DNA of 35,455 bases from Pseudomonadota bacterium (GTDB lineage Bacteria > Pseudomonadota > Gammaproteobacteria > Burkholderiales > Ferrovaceae), in assembly GCA_028873535.1 (NCBI GenBank), contig JAGWIJ010000021.1, positions 1 through 35,455 of the forward strand, in the 5' to 3' direction. The position numbers and the translations under genes are program-made. This document shows positions 27,157-35,242 of the stretch, piece after piece. The stretch's first letter is position 1, and every line of letters begins with the position of its first letter. The notes beneath the pieces were generated by a model. The model made no database searches. It saw nothing but the letters and a program-made list of their open reading frames with translations, and was not told where the DNA came from.

Positions 27157-27924
27157 TCAGCTTGCAACAGCGCGCGCCAGCATGCGCGCGCGGCAGGCAG
27201 CACCGAAGGCACGGAACAGCGGCAGCGCATCGGGGTTGTCCAGAACTCTCCATTCGGGGTGCCACTGCACCGCAAAAGCGAAGCTGTGCGCATCGCGCAC
27301 GCGCACGGCTTCGATCAGGCCATCGTCGGCATGCGCCTCGGCCTCCAGGCGCGGTGCCAGCCGGTCGATGCCCTGTGCATGCAGGGAGTTCACGCGGATC
27401 TCGCGCCGCCCGTCCAGCCAGGCCTGCAGGCTGCCACCCTCGACCAGGGTGACGCGATGCGCCGACGCGTACTGCTGCTCCACCGGCGCATCCTTGTTTT
27501 CGCGGTGGTCGGCCATGCCGGGCATGTCGTGGACCTGCTGGTGCAGGCTGCCACCCAGCGCGACGTTGAGTTCCTGGAAGCCGCGACAGACGGCGAACAG
27601 CGGCACACCCTGCTCCAGGGCTGCGGCGATCAGTGCAAAGGTGGTGGCGTCGCGCGCCGGATCGAGCAGGGCCTGCTCGAACTGGCGTTCGGCGTCATAG
27701 CGGCCCGGGTCTACATTGGACGGCGAACCGGTGAGGAACACGCCGTCCAGGCGTGCCACCAGGGCCGGAATGTCCAGCGCCTGTCCCAGCGCAGGGATCA
27801 GCAAGGGCGTCGCTGCGGCGCCGTGCACGATCGCTTCGATGTACTTGAGGCCGGCCCACTGGAAGGGCAGGGCAACCGAAGATCGGCTGCAGGCGCTGAG
27901 ACCTACCAAGGGAGCAGCGGTCAT
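27157..27924 (-). CDS. Gamma-glutamyl-gamma-aminobutyrate hydrolase (class I glutamine amidotransferase-like, PuuD/SpuA)
   Basis: Cytoplasmic hydrolase of 255 residues that releases glutamate from gamma-glutamyl-GABA or a similar product, the last step of the gamma-glutamyl route. It has the class I amidotransferase triad: nucleophile C113 in LFAVCRGFQELNVALGG, then H222 and E224 in VQWHPEW. The motif FLTGSPSNVDPGRY is the oxyanion-side segment typical of PuuD. ATG 27924 is chosen over a TTG four codons earlier because the family starts near here; the ribosome binding site is weak. The gene heads the minus-strand unit hydrolase - TonB receptor - aldehyde dehydrogenase, with 43 bases before the receptor start, and has a recognisable promoter with repeated motifs. 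Confidence 0.92.
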   Translation of the reverse strand: MTAAPLVGLSACSRSSVALPFQWAGLKYIEAIVHGAAATPLLIPALGQALDIPALVARLDGVFLTGSPSNVDPGRYDAERQFEQALLDPARDATTFALIAAALEQGVPLFAVCRGFQELNVALGGSLHQQVHDMPGMADHRENKDAPVEQQYASAHRVTLVEGGSLQAWLDGRREIRVNSLHAQGIDRLAPRLEAEAHADDGLIEAVRVRDAHSFAFAVQWHPEWRVLDNPDALPLFRAFGAACRARMLARAVAS

Positions 27925-27927
27925 GCT

Positions 27928-27987
27928 CGATCGCAAATCTTGTCATCAAGTGTTCACGAGTATGACCAAGCCCAACTGCGATCGCAA
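27928..27987. repeat. Paired 9-bp direct repeat CGATCGCAA around the promoter
   Basis: CGATCGCAA occurs at 27928-27936, next to the start codon of the hydrolase gene, and again at 27979-27987, over the predicted -35 box. The copies are exactly 51 bp apart, close to five helical turns. They could be two binding sites for one regulator that respond to amines; no regulator gene lies in the window. Confidence 0.4.
27959..27987 (-). promoter_or_regulatory. Likely promoter of the hydrolase - TonB receptor - aldehyde dehydrogenase unit
   Basis: On the minus strand TTGCGA (27982-27987) and CATACT (27959-27964) are 17 bases apart, each four of six to the sigma-70 consensus. The predicted transcript start is near 27952, giving a leader of about 28 bases. 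Confidence 0.45.
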
Positions 27988-28038
27988 CACGTGGTAAAAC
28001 CGCGTTAAAGCCTGCCCGGCCGGAACGGCTGCGCGGCG

Positions 28039-28788
28039 TCAGAGATAGGCGTGGCGGCCACCGTCCACCGGCAGGATATGTCCGGTCACGAAGGGGGCGT
28101 GGCAGGCCAGCCAGCACACCGCGTCGGCCACGTCCTCGGGGGATCCGGCGCGCTTGAGCAGGGTCTGGCCCACGATGCGCTGGCGCTCGGCGGCGTCGAA
28201 GGTGTCGCTGGCGTCATCATCCGGCCACAGCACCGGCCCCGGGGCCACGGCATTGACGCGCACCTCGGGACCGAGCTCAAGCGCCAGCGCGCGTGTGAGC
28301 CCGGCCAGGCCGGCCTTGGCCACCGAGTAGACCAGATGGTCGCGCAAGGGGCGTTCGGCGTGGATGTCGGTGATGTTGATCACGAAGCCGTGATGTTCGC
28401 GCAGCTGCGCGGCCAGTGCCTGGGTCAGGAACAGGGGCGCCTTGAGGTTGGTGCCGATCAGATCGCTCCAGTGCGCCTCGTCGACGCGGTCGATGCCCGC
28501 AGGATGGAAGCTCGACGCGTTGTTGACCAGGCCGTCGATGCGCCCGAAGCACGCGATCGCGCGCTCCGCCAGCGCTGGCAGCGCTGCCGTTTCGCGCAGG
28601 TCGCCGTCGATCAGCGCGGCGCTGCCGGCGCGTTCGCGATTGAGCGTGGCCGCGAGTTCTTCCGCTGCCGCCTGCGAGCGGTGATAATGCACCACCACGC
28701 GCTTGCCTTCGGCGTGCAGGGCGCGCGTGATGGCCGCTCCCACGCGTTTGCCGCCGCCTGTCACCAGCACCACTTCGTCTCTTGCCAT
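28039..28788 (-). CDS. Pteridine reductase (short-chain dehydrogenase)
   Basis: NADPH-dependent short-chain dehydrogenase of 249 residues, of the pteridine reductase type (FolM/PTR1), which reduces dihydrobiopterin or dihydrofolate-like pterins. The cofactor motif is TGGGKRVGAAI (10-20); the Arg at this spot instead of the classic TGxxxGxG Gly is the pteridine-reductase form. D141 in NITDIHAE replaces the usual catalytic Ser, and Y154/K158 form the YxxxK pair (VYSVAKAG). The end LPVDGGRHAYL is also typical. The gene is divergent from the MidA-family gene, a pairing seen in related bacteria. Confidence 0.88.
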   Translation of the reverse strand: MARDEVVLVTGGGKRVGAAITRALHAEGKRVVVHYHRSQAAAEELAATLNRERAGSAALIDGDLRETAALPALAERAIACFGRIDGLVNNASSFHPAGIDRVDEAHWSDLIGTNLKAPLFLTQALAAQLREHHGFVINITDIHAERPLRDHLVYSVAKAGLAGLTRALALELGPEVRVNAVAPGPVLWPDDDASDTFDAAERQRIVGQTLLKRAGSPEDVADAVCWLACHAPFVTGHILPVDGGRHAYL

Positions 28789-28871
28789 GTTCTTCCGCCC
28801 GATGTCCTGCCGAATGGGAGTGCAGCGCCCGCCGGTGGTTCCCCGGAACTGGCACCTTTAGCCGAGCCGAC

Positions 28872-30068
28872 ATGTTGCCCGAGTCGTCCCACCTGCCGCA
28901 GCCGGATGCCGATGCCATGGCCCACAGCCAGCGTCTGGTGACGGCCTTGCGCCTTGCGATCGCGGCGGCTGGCGGCTGGCTGGACTTCGCCGGCTTCATG
29001 CACGGCCTGCTGTTTCAGCCCGGACTGGGCTACTACGTGGCCGGCGCCGCGCGCTTCCAGGCGGCCGGCGACTTCACCACCGCGCCCGAGACCGGTGCCC
29101 TGTTCGGGCGCACCCTGGCGCGCACCCTGGCGCCGCTGCTGGCCGCGCTGCCGGATGGCGAACTGATCGAACCCGGCGCCGGGAGCGGCCGGCTGGCTGA
29201 AGTGGTGCTGCAGGAACTGGCGGCGCTGGGCGCGCTGCCTTCACGCTATGCCATCCTGGAAACCAGCCCGGCACTGCGTGCAGAGCAGCAGCAGCGCCTC
29301 GCGCGACTGCCGGCGTTGCTGCGCCAACGTCTGGTGTGGATCGACGAGTTGCCGGCCGCTTTCCGCGGTGTCCTGCTCGCCAACGAGGTGCTCGATGCCA
29401 TGCCCGTGCACGTGCTGCGGCGGACGGCGCAGGGCCTGCTGGAGCGCGGCGTGGCCGTCGATGGTGCCGGCGCCTTCGTGTGGGAGGAACGGCCGGCATC
29501 GGCGCGCATGCTGGCGGCGGTCGCACAGCTGGCGGCAGTGCCGATCGAGGGCGCCCTGTTCGAGCTCGGCGTGTCGGCCCGCGCCTGGGCGCGCACCCTG
29601 GCCGCCAGCCTTCAGGCCGGTGCCGTGCTGCTGGCCGACTATGGCGACCCGGCGCGTGCCCTGCACCAGTTGCACCGCGCCGAAGGCACGCTGCGCTGTT
29701 TCTACCGCCACCATGTGCATGGCGACCCGTTCTTCCTGCCCGGGCTGCAGGACGTGACGGCGCATGTGGATTTCAGTGCCGTCGGCGCCGCCTTGCGCGC
29801 CGGCGGATTGCGCCTGCACGACTTCGACACCCAGGCGGCCTTTCTGATGGCGCACGGCCTGCTGGATTGCCTGGACCCGTCCGCGGCGGCTGGCAGCCTG
29901 GACTGGCTGCGCCAGACCAGCGAGTTGCAGAAGCTGGTCAGTCCCGCTGAAATGGGGGAAAGCTTCAAGGTGCTGGTCGCGCTCCGCGATCCCGACGGTA
30001 CGCTGGCCGGCCGTCTGGCCGGTCCCGGCGATGCCGTGAGCTGTCTGCGACTCGGCATTCCCGAATGA
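28872..30068 (+). CDS. MidA-family SAM-dependent methyltransferase (DUF185)
   Basis: A 398-residue protein of the MidA/NDUFAF7 family. In mitochondria the homologue methylates an arginine of complex I; the bacterial target is not known. Family motifs are FMHGLLFQPGLGYYVAGAARFQAAGDFTTAPETGALFG (N-terminal), the SAM-binding loop LIEPGAGSGRLAEVVL, LLANEVLDAMPVHV, and VLLADYGDPARAL. The C-terminal half (ADVTAHVDFSAVGAALRAGG-like) is also in place. ATG 28872 fits the family start; the frame is open upstream into the divergent gene, but that part is not conserved. The ribosome binding site is weak (GCCGAG). Confidence 0.9.
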   Translation: MLPESSHLPQPDADAMAHSQRLVTALRLAIAAAGGWLDFAGFMHGLLFQPGLGYYVAGAARFQAAGDFTTAPETGALFGRTLARTLAPLLAALPDGELIEPGAGSGRLAEVVLQELAALGALPSRYAILETSPALRAEQQQRLARLPALLRQRLVWIDELPAAFRGVLLANEVLDAMPVHVLRRTAQGLLERGVAVDGAGAFVWEERPASARMLAAVAQLAAVPIEGALFELGVSARAWARTLAASLQAGAVLLADYGDPARALHQLHRAEGTLRCFYRHHVHGDPFFLPGLQDVTAHVDFSAVGAALRAGGLRLHDFDTQAAFLMAHGLLDCLDPSAAAGSLDWLRQTSELQKLVSPAEMGESFKVLVALRDPDGTLAGRLAGPGDAVSCLRLGIPE

Positions 30069-30129
30069 ACCTTCGAGCGCGCGCGCCGTCCACCCGCCAG
30101 GCCCCATCCACGTCAAGCTCCGCCACGCC

Positions 30130-31119
30130 ATGAACGCCTACGTCCATCCCCCGGTGCCGCGCTTCACGCACTATGGCCACGACATCACCGCCATCGAGAC
30201 CGGTTACGCCAGTCCCGGCTATGCGGCCGCCTACCTGCTGGTCAGTGGCGGGCGCGCCGCCTTCATCGACACCGGTGTCAACGCCAGCGTGCCGCGCCTG
30301 CTCGAAGCGCTCGCGCTGGCGGGCCTCGCGCCGACCGATGTCGACTGGGTGCTGCTGACCCACGTCCATCTCGATCATGCCGGCGGCGCCGGACAGCTGA
30401 TGGCGGCGCTGCCCAACGCGCGCCTGGGCGTGCATCCGCGTGGTGCGCGCCACATGATCGATCCCGGCCCGCTGATGCAGGCCGTCTGCGAGGTCTACGG
30501 TCCCGGGTTCACCGAGCGCGAATACGGCACCCTGCTGCCGGTGTCGCAGTCCCGCGTGGTGCCGCTGCAGGATGGCGCACGCATCGCCGTCGGTCGGCGC
30601 GAGCTCGAGATCATCGACAGTCCGGGGCACGCACGCCACCACGTCTGCTTCTGGGATGCGCAAAGCGCCAGCTGGTTCACCGGCGACGCCTTTGGCCTGT
30701 GCCTGCTCGGATTCCGCCACGCTGGCGGCCATGCCGTGGTGCCCACCACTTCACCCAGCCAGTTCGAGCCCGCTGCGATCCACGCCACGGTGGCGCGCCT
30801 GCTGGCGCGCCAGCCGCGCGCGGTGTTTCCCACCCATTTCGGCGAAGTGCCGCATCCCGAAGGCCTGGCGCCCTTCCTGCTGGCGCAGGTCGATGCCCAG
30901 GTGGCAGCCGCCCGCCGCATCGGAGCGGATCCTGGCGCCGCCGTGGCACTCGAGCAGGCCTTTGCCGACATCTACCTGGAATCCCTGCACACGCAGGGCT
31001 GGCAGGGCGACGAGAGCACCATGCGCGCCATCCTGGGCAGCGACATCCAGCTCAATGTCGACGGCGCGCGCCTCTGGCTGGAACGCGAACTGCAGCAGCA
31101 ACAGCAACAGCAGCAATGA
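30130..31119 (+). CDS. MBL-fold metal-dependent hydrolase with a poly-glutamine tail
   Basis: Metallo-beta-lactamase-fold hydrolase of 329 residues. The zinc motif is THVHLDHAGG with H78, H80, D82 and H83; further ligands are likely H163 region (SPGHARHH), D184 region (WFTGDAFG) and the late H in VFPTHFGE. Substrates of such proteins vary (thioesters, lactones, glyoxalase-II type), and none can be assigned. The last eight codons are CAG/CAA, all Gln, an unusual end for a bacterial enzyme. The stop overlaps an ATG in the next gene's frame (ATGA at 31116-31119). It begins 61 bases after the MidA-family gene and seems to start a plus-strand run to the cupredoxin-like gene. Confidence 0.88.
   Translation: MNAYVHPPVPRFTHYGHDITAIETGYASPGYAAAYLLVSGGRAAFIDTGVNASVPRLLEALALAGLAPTDVDWVLLTHVHLDHAGGAGQLMAALPNARLGVHPRGARHMIDPGPLMQAVCEVYGPGFTEREYGTLLPVSQSRVVPLQDGARIAVGRRELEIIDSPGHARHHVCFWDAQSASWFTGDAFGLCLLGFRHAGGHAVVPTTSPSQFEPAAIHATVARLLARQPRAVFPTHFGEVPHPEGLAPFLLAQVDAQVAAARRIGADPGAAVALEQAFADIYLESLHTQGWQGDESTMRAILGSDIQLNVDGARLWLERELQQQQQQQQ
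31093..31116 (+). repeat. CAG/CAA trinucleotide tract coding for eight glutamines
   Basis: Eight mixed CAG and CAA codons at 31093-31116 end the MBL-fold gene and run straight into its stop. Slippage would change tail length in steps of one Gln and keep the frame. Confidence 0.9.
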
Positions 31120-31145
31120 ACCCGCAACCGCAACGGAGTGCCGTC

Positions 31146-32129
31146 ATGTTCAAAGCCATCCTGCTCGAACAGCAAGGCAGCGCGACCAGCGCCCGCCTCG
31201 CGGACCTCGAAGACGACCGCCTGCCACCGGGCGACGTCGACGTCGATGTCGAATGGTCCACCCTCAACTACAAGGACGCGCTGGCGATCACCGGCCAGGG
31301 CCCGATCGTGCGCAGCTGGCCGATGGTGCCGGGCATCGATTTCGCGGGCACCGTGCGCGCCAGCCGCAACCCGGGCTGGACGCCCGGCACGCGCGTGGTG
31401 CTGACCGGCTGGGGCCTGGGGGAGACGCGCTGGGGCGGACTCGCGCAGCGCGCGCGCGTCGAGGCGGGCTGGCTGCTGGCACTGCCGGATACGGTCAGCA
31501 CGCGCACGGCGATGATCTTCGGCACCGCCGGCGTCACGGCCGCGCTGTGCGTCATGGCGCTGCAGCGGCACGGCCTGCAGCCGGGCGATGGCGAAGTGCT
31601 GGTGACCGGTGCCGCCGGTGGCGTCGGCTCGGTGTCGGTGGCGCTGCTGGCCGCGCTGGGCTACGCGGTGGTGGCGAGCACTGGACGGCCGGAAGAGGCC
31701 GAATACCTGCAGGCCCTGGGCGCTGCGCGGATCGTCGATCGCGCCAGCCTGAGCGCGCCGGGCAAGCCGCTGCAGCGCGAAACCTGGGCCGGGGTGGTCG
31801 ACTCGGTGGGCAGCCATACCCTGGTCAATGCCTGCGCTGCAACGCGCGTCGACGGGGCGGTGGCCGCCTGCGGTCTCGCGCAGGGCGCCGATTTCCCGGC
31901 CACCGTGATGCCCTTCATCCTGCGCGGCATCACGCTCTACGGTATCAACAGCGTCTACCAGAGCAATGCCAATCGCGAGGCCGCCTGGGCGCTGCTGGCC
32001 GGCAAGGTCACGCCGCCGCAGCTGGCCGCGATGGCGTTCGAGGTTCCGCTGAGCGCGGCGATCGCACGAGCGCCTGAGGTGCTGGCGGGTCGCACGCGCG
32101 GCCGCACCATTGTCGACACCAGCCGCTGA
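31146..32129 (+). CDS. YhdH/AcuI-family quinone oxidoreductase (acryloyl-CoA reductase type)
   Basis: NADPH-dependent medium-chain reductase of 327 residues. The N-terminal catalytic domain has STLNYKDALAITGQGPIVRSWPMVPGIDFAGTV, which is diagnostic for the YhdH/AcuI branch; AcuI reduces acryloyl-CoA to propionyl-CoA. The Rossmann part has VTGAAGGVGSVSVALLAALGYAV, then the PFILRGITLYGINSVY motif also typical of the branch. No zinc-ligand cysteines are seen, as expected. Start ATG 31146 has CGGAGTG before it; a second in-frame ATG at 31116 overlaps the previous stop but gives ten extra residues without family support. The adenosyltransferase gene follows two bases after its stop. Confidence 0.9.
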   Translation: MFKAILLEQQGSATSARLADLEDDRLPPGDVDVDVEWSTLNYKDALAITGQGPIVRSWPMVPGIDFAGTVRASRNPGWTPGTRVVLTGWGLGETRWGGLAQRARVEAGWLLALPDTVSTRTAMIFGTAGVTAALCVMALQRHGLQPGDGEVLVTGAAGGVGSVSVALLAALGYAVVASTGRPEEAEYLQALGAARIVDRASLSAPGKPLQRETWAGVVDSVGSHTLVNACAATRVDGAVAACGLAQGADFPATVMPFILRGITLYGINSVYQSNANREAAWALLAGKVTPPQLAAMAFEVPLSAAIARAPEVLAGRTRGRTIVDTSR

Positions 32130-32131
32130 TC

Positions 32132-32689
32132 ATGGGACATCGACTCAGCGCCATCGCCACGCGCACCGGCGACGACGGCACCACCGGCCTGGGCGACGGC
32201 AGCCGCACCGGCAAGGACAGCCTGCGCGTCGACTGCCTGGGCGAGGTCGACGAACTCAACGCCGTGCTGGGCCGGCTGCTGGCGCAGCGGGTGCCGGCCG
32301 CCGTCAGCGCCTGTCTGGGCGGCGTGCAGCACGACCTGTTCGAACTGGGCGCGGAACTGTGCCTGCCAGGCCAGATGCGCATCACGCCGGCCATGGTGGT
32401 GCGCCTGGACGAAGCCCTCGCGGCCTTCAACCAGGCCCTGGCGCCGCTCAAGGAGTTCATCCTGCCGGGCGGCACCCTCGCCGCCGCTGACGCTCATGTG
32501 GCGCGGACCGTATGCCGGCGTGTCGAGCGCCGCCTGGTGGAACTGGTGCACGCGGACGGCGGCAATCCGGCCAGTCTGCAGTATCTGAACCGGCTGTCCG
32601 ACCTGCTGTTCGTGTTGGCGCGCGTGCTCAATGCAGATGCCGGCAGCGGTGACGTGCTGTGGCGTCCGCGGGCCCCCGACACCGCCTGA
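32132..32689 (+). CDS. Cob(I)alamin adenosyltransferase, PduO type
   Basis: Transfers adenosyl from ATP to cob(I)alamin to make coenzyme B12. The 185-residue protein has the ATP-binding signature TRTGDDGTTGLGDGSRTGKDSLRV (11-34) and the C-terminal LQYLNRLSDLLFVLARVLN, which carries the conserved Arg and Asn-Arg-Leu-Ser-Asp pattern of the PduO family. The start is two bases after the reductase stop, so translation is probably coupled. No B12-dependent enzyme or cobalamin synthesis gene is in the window. With the AcuI-like gene next door, a link to propionyl-CoA/methylmalonyl-CoA mutase metabolism is possible, but this is inference. Confidence 0.92.
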   Translation: MGHRLSAIATRTGDDGTTGLGDGSRTGKDSLRVDCLGEVDELNAVLGRLLAQRVPAAVSACLGGVQHDLFELGAELCLPGQMRITPAMVVRLDEALAAFNQALAPLKEFILPGGTLAAADAHVARTVCRRVERRLVELVHADGGNPASLQYLNRLSDLLFVLARVLNADAGSGDVLWRPRAPDTA

Positions 32690-32784
32690 GGGCAGGAGCC
32701 TCGAGCGCCCGCGGCGGCATCGCGGCGAGTGACTCCATCGTTTTCATGGTATGGAATTTGTTCCGGAACGCCCCGGGGGATGCA

Positions 32785-33150
32785 ATGTTGCCAATCCGCT
32801 TGTTCGGACCAATGCTCGCGCTGTTGGCAAGTGCCTTGGCCAGCCTGTCGGCAGGCGCCGGCGAGCGGGATGTCGTGCCGCCGGACGCGGTGACGCTCAG
32901 GCTGGTGATCGAGCGTCACCGCTTCACGCCCGAGATCCTGCACGCGCCCGCCGGCAAGATGGTGGTCATCGAGCTCGAGAACCGCGACGACACACCGGAG
33001 GAATTCGAGAGCCGGCGTCTGCGCAAGGAGTTCGGCCTGCGCGGCCATCAGTCCGGACGCTTCGTGATCAAGCCGCACCCGGCCGGGCGCTACGAGTTCG
33101 TGGGCGAATTCCATGCCCAGACGGCGCACGGCGCGCTGATCATCGAGTGA
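32785..33150 (+). CDS. Small periplasmic cupredoxin-like protein
   Basis: A 121-residue exported protein. Signal peptide about 1-26 (FGPMLALLASALASLSAGAG). The mature part VTLRLVIERHRFTPEILHAPAGKMVVIELENRDDTPEEFESRRLRKEF...PHPAGRYEFVGEFHAQTAHGALIIE fits the cupredoxin_1 type of domain found beside FTR1-type iron permeases and in EfeO-like proteins. A standard copper site is not obvious: there is no Cys, and Met ligands are missing, with only scattered His. No permease gene lies next to it. ATG 32785 follows GGGGGA; an in-frame ATG at 32746 would add 13 residues before the signal peptide and is less likely. The gap to the preceding gene is 95 bases, so it may be separately transcribed. Confidence 0.78.
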   Translation: MLPIRLFGPMLALLASALASLSAGAGERDVVPPDAVTLRLVIERHRFTPEILHAPAGKMVVIELENRDDTPEEFESRRLRKEFGLRGHQSGRFVIKPHPAGRYEFVGEFHAQTAHGALIIE

Positions 33151-33172
33151 CCAGGCGCGCCGGCGCGGCGCA

Positions 33173-34048
33173 TCACAGAACCGATTTGAGCAGCTTGCCC
33201 ATCTCGGCCGGATTGCGCGTCACCTTGATGCCGCAGGCTTCCATCACCGCCAGCTTTTCCTGCGCCGTGCCCTTGCCGCCGGAAATGATGGCGCCGGCAT
33301 GACCCATGCGCTTGCCAGGCGGCGCCGTGACGCCCGCGATGAAGCCGATCACGGGCTTCTTCATGTTGTCGCGGATCCACTCGGCGCAGGCTTCCTCGTC
33401 CGAGCCGCCGATCTCGCCGACCATGATCACCGCTTCGGTCGCCGGGTCGTCGTTGAACAGCTTCATCACGTCGATGTGCTTCATGCCGTTGACCGGATCG
33501 CCGCCGATGCCCACACAGCTCGACTGGCCCAGACCGAGTTCGCGCAGCTGGCCGACCGCCTCGTAGGTGAGCGTGCCGGAGCGCGACACCACGCCGATCG
33601 GGCCCTTCTTGTGGATGTGGCCCGGCATGATGCCGATCTTGATCTCGTCCGGCGTGATCAGGCCAGGACAGTTGGGGCCGATCAGACGCGTGCGCTTTCC
33701 CTGCATGCGGTCGCGCGTGCGGATCATGTCGCGCACCGGGATGCCTTCGGTGATGCAGATCACCAGGTCCAGGTCGGCATCGACGGCCTCGTCGATCGCG
33801 GCGGCCGCGAACGGGGGGGGCACGTAGATCACTGATACGGTGGCGCCGGTGGCGGCCTTGGCTTCGGCCACGCTGTTGAAGATCGGCGTGCCTTCGAAAT
33901 CCTGCCCGCCCTTGCCCGGCGTGACGCCGGCCACGAAGCAGTTGGCGCCGTTGGCGTATTCCTTGCACATCCGGGTGTGGAACTGTCCGGTCTTGCCGGT
34001 GATCCCCTGGGTCATCACCCGGCTATCCTTGTTGATCAGTATCGACAT
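33173..34048 (-). CDS. sucD: Succinyl-CoA synthetase alpha subunit
   Basis: Alpha chain of the TCA-cycle enzyme that makes ATP or GTP from succinyl-CoA. The 291 residues include the CoA-binding [11 protein letters not shown] and VTPGKGG, the segment GPNCPGLI, and the phosphohistidine H250 in [16 protein letters not shown]. The start is one base after the sucC stop, so the two subunits are translationally coupled. It ends 22 bases from the convergent cupredoxin-like gene. Confidence 0.98.
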   Translation of the reverse strand: MSILINKDSRVMTQGITGKTGQFHTRMCKEYANGANCFVAGVTPGKGGQDFEGTPIFNSVAEAKAATGATVSVIYVPPPFAAAAIDEAVDADLDLVICITEGIPVRDMIRTRDRMQGKRTRLIGPNCPGLITPDEIKIGIMPGHIHKKGPIGVVSRSGTLTYEAVGQLRELGLGQSSCVGIGGDPVNGMKHIDVMKLFNDDPATEAVIMVGEIGGSDEEACAEWIRDNMKKPVIGFIAGVTAPPGKRMGHAGAIISGGKGTAQEKLAVMEACGIKVTRNPAEMGKLLKSVL

Positions 34049-34049
34049 A

Positions 34050-35213
34050 TCACCCCCGCGCTGCGGCGACCACCTTCTCGGCGGCGTCAGCCATGTTGGA
34101 AGCGGAGATGATCGGAAGACCCGACTCCGCCAGGATTTTCTTGCCCAGTTCCACGTTCGTGCCTTCCAGGCGCACCACCAGCGGCACGCCCAGCTTGACC
34201 TGACGCGCCGCCTCGACCACGCCGGTGGCGATCACGTCGCAGCGCATGATGCCGCCGAAGATGTTGACCAGGATGGCCTGCAGGTGCGGGTTGCCCAGCA
34301 TCAGCTTGAAGGCCTCGGTGACCTTCTCGGTGGTGGCACCGCCGCCCACGTCGAGAAAGTTGGCGGGCGAGCCGCCGTACAGCTTGACAATGTCCATGGT
34401 GGCCATCGCCAGGCCGGCGCCATTGACCAGGCAGCCGATGTTGCCGTCGAGCGAGATGTAGGACAGGTCGAACTTGGAGGCTGCGATCTCGTTGGGGTCT
34501 TCCTCGTCGAGGTCGCGCAGCGCGGTGATCTCGGGATGACGGTAGAGCGCGTTCGAGTCGAAATTCATCTTGGCGTCGAGCGCGATCACCTTGCCGTCAC
34601 CGGTCAGCACCAGTGGGTTGATCTCGGCCAGGCTGGCATCAGTCTCGTCGAAGGCGCGGTAAAGCGACTGCAACATGACGCGCGACTGCGGCAGCAGTTC
34701 GGCGGGAACGCCGATCCGGCTGGCCACATCGTCCGCCTGCGCGTCGGTCAGACCGGCCTTCGGATCGACGAACACCGTGTGGATCTTTTCCGGCGTGTGC
34801 GCCGCGACTTCCTCGATGTCCATGCCGCCTTCGCTGCTGGCCATCAGCGCCACGCGCTGGCTGCCGCGATCGACCACCATGCCGATGTAGAGCTCCTTGC
34901 GGATGTCGGCACCTTCCTCGATCAGCAGGCGACGCACCCGCTGGCCTTCCGGTCCGGTCTGGTGCGTGATCAGTTGCATGCCGAAGATCTGCGCGGCGAA
35001 TTCGGCCAGTTGCGTGGCATTCCTGGCAACCTTGACGCCGCCACCCTTGCCGCGGCCGCCGGCGTGGATCTGTGCTTTCACGACGGCGACGCCGCCGCCC
35101 AGGGTTTCATACGCCTTCTTGGCTTCCTCCACCGAGAAGCAGGGGATGCCCCGGGGCGTGACCACCCCGAATTTGCGAAGCAGTTCCTTCGCCTGGTACT
35201 CATGGATTTTCAT
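34050..35213 (-). CDS. sucC: Succinyl-CoA synthetase beta subunit
   Basis: Beta chain with the ATP-grasp nucleotide-binding domain and succinate site. The 387-residue protein starts [17 protein letters not shown], the family hallmark, then [18 protein letters not shown] in the ATP-grasp part, and later [13 protein letters not shown] and [10 protein letters not shown], with GGGATTEKV in the active-site region. The ATG at 35213 is the family start, though its ribosome binding site is weak; the frame is open 17 codons further upstream. The leader region carries an inverted repeat and AAACTTCGG repeats that may be regulatory. A partial minus-strand gene ends 123 bases before it. Confidence 0.98.
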   Translation of the reverse strand: MKIHEYQAKELLRKFGVVTPRGIPCFSVEEAKKAYETLGGGVAVVKAQIHAGGRGKGGGVKVARNATQLAEFAAQIFGMQLITHQTGPEGQRVRRLLIEEGADIRKELYIGMVVDRGSQRVALMASSEGGMDIEEVAAHTPEKIHTVFVDPKAGLTDAQADDVASRIGVPAELLPQSRVMLQSLYRAFDETDASLAEINPLVLTGDGKVIALDAKMNFDSNALYRHPEITALRDLDEEDPNEIAASKFDLSYISLDGNIGCLVNGAGLAMATMDIVKLYGGSPANFLDVGGGATTEKVTEAFKLMLGNPHLQAILVNIFGGIMRCDVIATGVVEAARQVKLGVPLVVRLEGTNVELGKKILAESGLPIISASNMADAAEKVVAAARG

Positions 35214-35242
35214 GTGGGATGGCTCGCTTGTGGCAAGACCCC

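Noticed and set aside
23988-27452. Plus-strand open frame of over 1,100 codons opposite the TonB receptor and aldehyde dehydrogenase
   Set aside because: Low-complexity Arg/Ala/Gly/Val/His protein without any motif, no ribosome binding site, and the other strand holds two clear families.
27695-28117. Minus-strand frame of 140 codons across the promoter of the hydrolase gene
   Set aside because: It runs through the hydrolase start region in another frame and through the end of the pteridine reductase gene, with no family match.
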